Below are positions 33,381 through 37,323 of a stretch of DNA of 37,323 nt, piece after piece. This DNA comes from an uncultured Bacteroidota bacterium. GTDB taxonomy: Bacteria > Bacteroidota > Bacteroidia > Chitinophagales > Chitinophagaceae. The notes beneath the pieces are model-generated. The model made no database searches and was not told the origin of the DNA. It was given only the letters and a program-made list of their open reading frames with translations. Positions within the stretch are counted from its first letter, which is position 1; each line of letters begins with the position of its first letter. The position numbers and the translations under genes are program-made. Where the stretch lies: NCBI GenBank assembly GCA_903904855.1, contig CAIVEH010000224.1, positions 1 through 37,323 on the forward strand, written 5' to 3'.

Positions 33381-33692
33381 GGTGCAGACGCTTACCTGAT
33401 AAAAATGGTACTTCATGACTGGGATGATGAGCGGTCGCTTGCCATACTCCGCAATTGCAGTAAATCGATGAAGGAGGGGAGCAAACTTTTGGTGCTTGAA
33501 TCAGTTATTCCGGAATGAAATGCGCCTCATCCGGGGAAATTTATGGACATAAATATGCTTGCAATGACTGGTAGCATGGAGCGAACAGAAAAAGAATTTG
33601 CAGCATTGTTTTCGAAAGCGGGGCTGAAACTATCAAAGGTTGTAAGTACACATTCTCCGATGTTCAGTATCGAGGAAGTGGTAAAAGCATAA
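33381..33692 (+). pseudogene. O-methyltransferase remnant (ASMT/acetylserotonin-type family)
   Basis: The frame reads GADAYLIKMVLHDWDDERSL, AILRNCSKSMKEGSKLLVLE, SVIPE, then a TGA at 33516-33518, then NAPHPGKFMDINMLAMTGSM, ERTEKEFAALFSKAGLKLSK and ends at TAA 33690-33692. The HDWDD motif and the VIPEgN-kfmDinML block are the C-terminal SAM-binding half of small-molecule O-methyltransferases; the TGA falls where a glycine codon (GGA) is expected. The N-terminal dimerisation and substrate half, about 200 residues, is missing. It is a dead gene, not a partial annotation. Confidence 0.85.
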
Positions 33693-33933
33693 AAGGGAAC
33701 ATAAGGGGGCCCCGGAAGGGGCTACCCTTACCACCTACCAGGGTTACTGTAGCTGAAAGATCTGAGCAATAAAACCAGGTATTGCAAAATATAACAGATA
33801 CGGTTTTCAGCAAACGTCGCTTAACAGTATTTTTGCAGATACTCAGACTGAGAATATATAATTTTGATGCTGTAATCACCAGAAGAATGTGATAATTTTC
33901 CGGTGGATTTCAGAGTTAAAATATTTATTCATT
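33693..33933. other. Gap before the DUF3298 gene
   Basis: No gene. A perfect -7 box TAATTTTG lies at 33859-33866. Confidence 0.4.
33859..33866 (+). promoter_or_regulatory. -7 box TAATTTTG for the DUF3298 gene
   Basis: A perfect TAnnTTTG about 68 bases before the ATG at 33934, with a TTTTTG 23 bases upstream that may act as the -33 element. Confidence 0.5.
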
Positions 33934-35157
33934 ATGCTTCATAGCAATTATTGCACTTCTGGCAAAACAAAGAAAAGAATAGTTTTTTTCCTCCTGGTAT
34001 TCCCGATATTCGGTGCAGGGCTGAGGGCCCAGGTTGCAGAAAATGTTGACCCTTATGCGCCGGGTGAAAATATTTACCGGCATTATACGGGCACGATAGG
34101 CCAGCATAAAGCCGTTATTGACCTGCGGTTTGGTTTTCAGAATGCATCGAATTTCGGGGGCAGTACCTACTACTTTACTGATGAGGGCGGGCTTAATTTT
34201 TTCCTCCTAAGTAAGCCACCAACCACAGCCCACAACGATCAGCAGCGGGCACAGGTATACCCTGAAAATATACCCTTGAAAGAGGTAAAAAACGTGTACA
34301 GCATTTTTGTGCAAACTTCCCGGTTTGAATTTACGTTGTCTCATGATTCTCTGATTGGCAAATGGTATAACCAGAATGCAATGGAGCCATTGATAATTAC
34401 GCTTACAGAAAACTACAGTAATGCAGTGCCGTTGATTTTTAAACATATTGATGATTCAGCCGTTGCAAATGGTAAAAACAATGAAACAAAAAAGGCTGTG
34501 GCATCTTACAACGGGGTTCAGCTCTCACCTAAGGTGAATGAGAAAGATGCCCAGTTTATTACTAAGGCTGTATCGCAATTCCTGGGCGGTAATGGTAAGG
34601 GCCTCAGCGATCCATATGATCTTTCGCGTGCTGTTTTTCAACAGTATTTTTTGGGGTTCAATTCTACGGTAAAAAAAGGTGAAAAACTGGATGGCAGCAC
34701 CTTCAGCGGCATATATACACTGTTCCCGGTTTATAACGATAATGGTTTTCTGATACTTCAAGTGGGTGGTTACCAATACGATTTTGCGAATAAGGAATAT
34801 ACTGACCGTAACCGCTACCTGTGCCTGGATGTTAAGAATAAAAAGACACTGAATCCAGACGATATACTTGAACCAAACAATGAAGTACTTACCACTCTGC
34901 TCGAAAAGACCTTCAGAGAAAAATACCAGCTGGAGCCAGGTAAAAAATTAAACGAATTATTTACGACCGATAAAATGCCATTGACCGATAATATTATGCC
35001 CGTTAGCAAAGGGATAATATTTTCGTATTATCCTGCTAAAATATTCCGCGAAAGTGAAGATATATCGGAGTTACAGGAAATGCGACTATTCATTTCGTAT
35101 ACTGAACTGCACAGCCTGCTTAAACCTGATTTTAAGGCACGGATCGGATTAAAATAA
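33934..35157 (+). CDS. Secreted protein with DUF3298-like C-terminal domain
   Basis: A 407-residue exported protein. A hydrophobic stretch RIVFFLLVFPIFGAGLRAQ follows a basic N-terminus and fits a signal peptide, chosen start MLHSNYCTSGK. The N-terminal part (HYTGTIGQHKAVIDLRFGFQ) is of beta type and unassigned. The C-terminal 150 residues carry the RsiV/DUF3298 pattern: LFPVYNDNGFLILQVGGYQY, RNRYLCLDVKNKKTLNPDDI and GIIFSYYPAKIFRESEDISE. Proteins with this domain occur in periplasm and some bind lysozyme (RsiV); no such role is shown here. It is monocistronic, with its own promoter box. Confidence 0.7.
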   Translation: MLHSNYCTSGKTKKRIVFFLLVFPIFGAGLRAQVAENVDPYAPGENIYRHYTGTIGQHKAVIDLRFGFQNASNFGGSTYYFTDEGGLNFFLLSKPPTTAHNDQQRAQVYPENIPLKEVKNVYSIFVQTSRFEFTLSHDSLIGKWYNQNAMEPLIITLTENYSNAVPLIFKHIDDSAVANGKNNETKKAVASYNGVQLSPKVNEKDAQFITKAVSQFLGGNGKGLSDPYDLSRAVFQQYFLGFNSTVKKGEKLDGSTFSGIYTLFPVYNDNGFLILQVGGYQYDFANKEYTDRNRYLCLDVKNKKTLNPDDILEPNNEVLTTLLEKTFREKYQLEPGKKLNELFTTDKMPLTDNIMPVSKGIIFSYYPAKIFRESEDISELQEMRLFISYTELHSLLKPDFKARIGLK

Positions 35158-35302
35158 ATGCCTGCCAGATTTAGTAAATCGGCATAAAAGTAGCCATGTG
35201 CGGAGACGCTTCCAGACATCAGGGTTGTGAGACTCCGCAATGGGTTCTATAATATTGAGTGAATTTCCCAGATCAGAATTTGTAACAAACAACAATTTTA
35301 AA

Positions 35303-35728
35303 ATGGCAGAAAAGAAACCCAAACTGGCGGATAACAAGACAAAACCAACCAATACTAGCGTAGAGGATTTTCTCAATAGCATTACCCCTGCTCAAAAACG
35401 CGCAGACAGCTTTGTGCTGCTGGAAATGATGAGGAAAGCCAGCAAGGAAAAGCCGGTATTGTGGAGTAACTCCTTTGTAGGTTTTGGGATCAAAAGACAC
35501 AAAAGCCCTACAACAGGCCGCGAAGCCGACTGGATGCGGATAGGCTTTGCACCACGTAAAACTAACCTGTCACTATACTTTGGCAATTATGTTGATGCAC
35601 ATGCCGAAGCGCTTGAAAAGCTTGGTAAGTTTAAAGCAGGTATGGGTTGTGTGTACATAAACAAACTGGCCGATATTGACCTGAAAGTGCTGAAGGGGAT
35701 GATAGAAGCCGGGTTGAAAGCGGACTGA
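35303..35728 (+). CDS. DUF1801 domain protein
   Basis: A 141-residue cytoplasmic protein of the YdhG-like DUF1801 family, whose biochemical role is unknown. The core is SVEDFLNSITPAQKRADSFV, LLEMMRKASKEKPVLWSNSF then VGFGIKRHK and WMRIGFAPRKTNLSLYFGN; CVYINKLADIDLKVLKGMIE ends the domain. Start MAEKKPK (35303) was chosen because the 21 codons upstream look unlike the family; a Lys-rich leader of about 16 residues remains. It lies 145 bases past the DUF3298 gene and may be separately expressed. Confidence 0.8.
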   Translation: MAEKKPKLADNKTKPTNTSVEDFLNSITPAQKRADSFVLLEMMRKASKEKPVLWSNSFVGFGIKRHKSPTTGREADWMRIGFAPRKTNLSLYFGNYVDAHAEALEKLGKFKAGMGCVYINKLADIDLKVLKGMIEAGLKAD

Positions 35729-35942
35729 TTGATGAGGCTGAAATTAGTTACCAGTGTAAGCAAGTCGGTCATAGTAATCTGATCCAGCGGAAGAGGCGAA
35801 CTACTGATCTTATTTTCGGGCAATATTGGTTTCTTATAGCGAAGGCTGTAAGTCTAGCCATCAGCTAAATATCATAATGTGGCTGGGAACACGGGGGAAG
35901 TAAAAATGGTGAATTCATCTGAGACTTAAAGCCTTTTTGCAC
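35729..35942. other. Gap between convergent genes
   Basis: No gene, repeat or clear terminator seen. Confidence 0.3.
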
Positions 35943-36758
35943 TTATTGAGATGTAGTGTTATTCCTTGTTTGAGCTGTGTACAGTATATAAGCTACAACG
36001 CCACTTGCAGCAGCGCCAAATAACTGCATAATATTTGAAGGGAATGGCCCGATTAAAATATTAATAATGAGAACTGGATCCAAAGCTAAGTTATTCCTTT
36101 CTCTGAAAAGGAGCATAACTGCTGAAGAAAGAAAGACACATAAATTGATAACAAAACTCCAGAGAACAGGAGTCAGAATCCCGCTAGCAACAACCACTTC
36201 TTTCGTTGCGGCCAGCCGGAGGAACCGGTAAACAAACCATACCGACAAACAGAACCTGAGTAATAAAGTAAGGATCAGAAAAAACTGATAATTGAATATA
36301 CTCACTAAAAAACCGAGAAAAATGGTGAACAGTGTACCTGCAACTATTATGCTCACTATGGCGCGGATAATATAGCTATACATGAATAGGCGGCCTTTAA
36401 GCTCCTGACCGGCCTTTATAAGCAGAATGATGAGACTGATATCGGGCAAAAGGCTAAACAAGGACAGAGACCTGAATGATGAGAAGCCTGTCATGAAATG
36501 TGCCGCTATGGGTATAGAAATGACCTTGGTCGTAACAGCCATTACCCATGCTACTCTGTAAAGTAACCTGCCGGGCGACCTGAGACTAACGATACAAATA
36601 ACCGGAGTAGCTACAAAAAACAAAAAGGCAATAACAAGCAAAGCTATTATTACCCCCAGCCCTTTGCCCCAGTCTGAATTCAGCGGATCAGCAATGCACA
36701 GGTCTGATACCAACAAAGCAGGTAATAAGATAGGCAGTATTTTACTGAGTAACTTCAT
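35943..36758 (-). CDS. Polytopic membrane protein, unknown function
   Basis: A 271-residue protein with about seven hydrophobic helices: near residues 5-22, 32-58, 68-84, 100-116, 128-155, 157-175, 205-220 and a last one near 240-260, so the count could be eight. Short loops carry no catalytic motif. I do not recognise a family. It faces the DUF1801 gene and has its own -7 box 32 bases upstream (36790-36797). Confidence 0.55.
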   Translation of the reverse strand: MKLLSKILPILLPALLVSDLCIADPLNSDWGKGLGVIIALLVIAFLFFVATPVICIVSLRSPGRLLYRVAWVMAVTTKVISIPIAAHFMTGFSSFRSLSLFSLLPDISLIILLIKAGQELKGRLFMYSYIIRAIVSIIVAGTLFTIFLGFLVSIFNYQFFLILTLLLRFCLSVWFVYRFLRLAATKEVVVASGILTPVLWSFVINLCVFLSSAVMLLFRERNNLALDPVLIINILIGPFPSNIMQLFGAAASGVVAYILYTAQTRNNTTSQ

Positions 36759-36789
36759 TGATAATGGTAAATATAGCTTCTGTTACATT

Positions 36790-36797
36790 CAAATTTA
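36790..36797 (-). promoter_or_regulatory. -7 box TAAATTTG for the membrane protein
   Basis: A perfect TAnnTTTG on the minus strand with a leader of about 25 bases to the ATG at 36758. Confidence 0.45.
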
Positions 36798-37010
36798 TCA
36801 CTTTTTTGAATAATCATGGCGTTATAAAGGCATTATGCTAATGAGTAATAAGGCAGGAGAAATGCAAACATCAGAGATTTGAAAATGACATTTATGATGG
36901 AAGTAGGGACTGTTGATTTTATACAGGATCAAGCAGGTACTTACTGACATTGGGATGCAGGAATTAATTCGATTGGGAATAAGAAATACCGGAAACAAAA
37001 CTCGTAATAC
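36798..37010. other. Gap before the last gene
   Basis: No gene or repeat was recognised between the membrane protein promoter and the stop codon of the partial gene. Confidence 0.3.
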
Positions 37011-37323
37011 TTACCACCAGGGTTTCAGAACATACCCAACCCCGACCCTAAAAGAGCCAAAATTTACAGGCATCCGCTTTGTATACTGTTGCTCATCGCC
37101 TGCTACCTGTGAAGCATAGGATGTTAGGTTGCCTGCAACGATATTTGAATACTGAGCGTAACAATAAATTTTTTCTCCAATGAAGAGATTTGTCTTAAAC
37201 CCATAACTGAGAGAAATAGGTACCGAAACATGATAGAGCCTCTTGTTATATTCCAAAGATGGAAGGTTGGTAAGTCTTGCACCTGCGAGCGGGCCGGCAG
37301 TAAAGCTCAGATTGCGCGCCGAC
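37011..37323 (-). CDS. C-terminus of an outer-membrane beta-barrel-like protein (partial)
   Basis: The frame is open from the right window edge to a stop at 37011-37013. Amphipathic strands alternate: NLSFTAGPLAGARL, LYHVSVPISLSYGFKTNLFI, GEKIYCYAQYS, and the closing NFGSFRVGVGYVLKPWW. The periodic aromatic and glycine residues and the terminal aromatic strand fit a small outer-membrane barrel or porin-like protein. The N-terminus and any signal peptide lie outside the window. Confidence 0.6.
   Translation of the reverse strand, partial: SARNLSFTAGPLAGARLTNLPSLEYNKRLYHVSVPISLSYGFKTNLFIGEKIYCYAQYSNIVAGNLTSYASQVAGDEQQYTKRMPVNFGSFRVGVGYVLKPWW

Noticed and set aside
1..37323. tRNA, rRNA, CRISPR array, insertion sequence or integrase
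   Set aside because: None was found on reading both strands; no transposase or integrase motif appears in any frame.

Overview
The window looks like a chromosome segment from a Bacteroidota bacterium, probably of the Chitinophagaceae/Sphingobacteriales type. The grounds are a secreted protein with a type IX secretion C-terminal domain, a paired rhomboid cluster typical of the phylum, WbqC-type surface-polysaccharide genes, almost no Shine-Dalgarno sequences, and many upstream boxes that fit the Bacteroidota -7 promoter consensus TAnnTTTG. No rRNA, tRNA, CRISPR array or transposase gene was recognised.

Layout. (1) 1-5252: a plus-strand surface-glycan operon with a membrane-anchored GT2 glycosyltransferase, a DegT-family sugar aminotransferase, a WbqC protein, a PLP-fold protein overlapping it by ATGA, and a second GT2. 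(2) 5316-6959: an isoaspartyl peptidase/asparaginase and a small membrane protein. (3) 7446-16622: a scattered Mu-like phage morphogenesis remnant. It has a small terminase-like HTH protein, a large terminase with intact-looking ATPase and nuclease motifs, a gp36-like protein, a DUF935 portal protein, a gp37-like protein and a small HTH-like protein. Secreted, membrane and outer-membrane beta-barrel genes lie between them, and two of those are broken by single in-frame TAA codons. Capsid, MuF, protease, sheath and tail genes are absent from the window and the order is not that of Mu. (4) 16778-28029: mostly minus-strand housekeeping genes (galE, an MsbA-like ABC exporter, cysS, two rhomboids of which one has lost its catalytic residues, polA) with two toxin-antitoxin modules. 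(5) 28276-37323: a T9SS cargo protein, an orphan Hcp tube protein, a 141-bp tandem repeat with palindromes running into the promoter of a UbiD-family decarboxylase, a small secreted protein, a decayed O-methyltransferase, a DUF3298 protein, a DUF1801 protein, a polytopic membrane protein, and the end of a beta-barrel-like protein leaving the window.

How it works together. Region 1 is one polysaccharide-building unit. Region 3 is either a prophage in late decay or a reduced DNA-packaging module kept by the host; the sequence alone does not decide, but intact terminase motifs beside broken neighbours make it the most interesting stretch. The Hcp gene has the gene architecture of an independent unit with its own promoter and no secretion-system partner in view. 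All functions are from reading motifs by eye; no database search was run.
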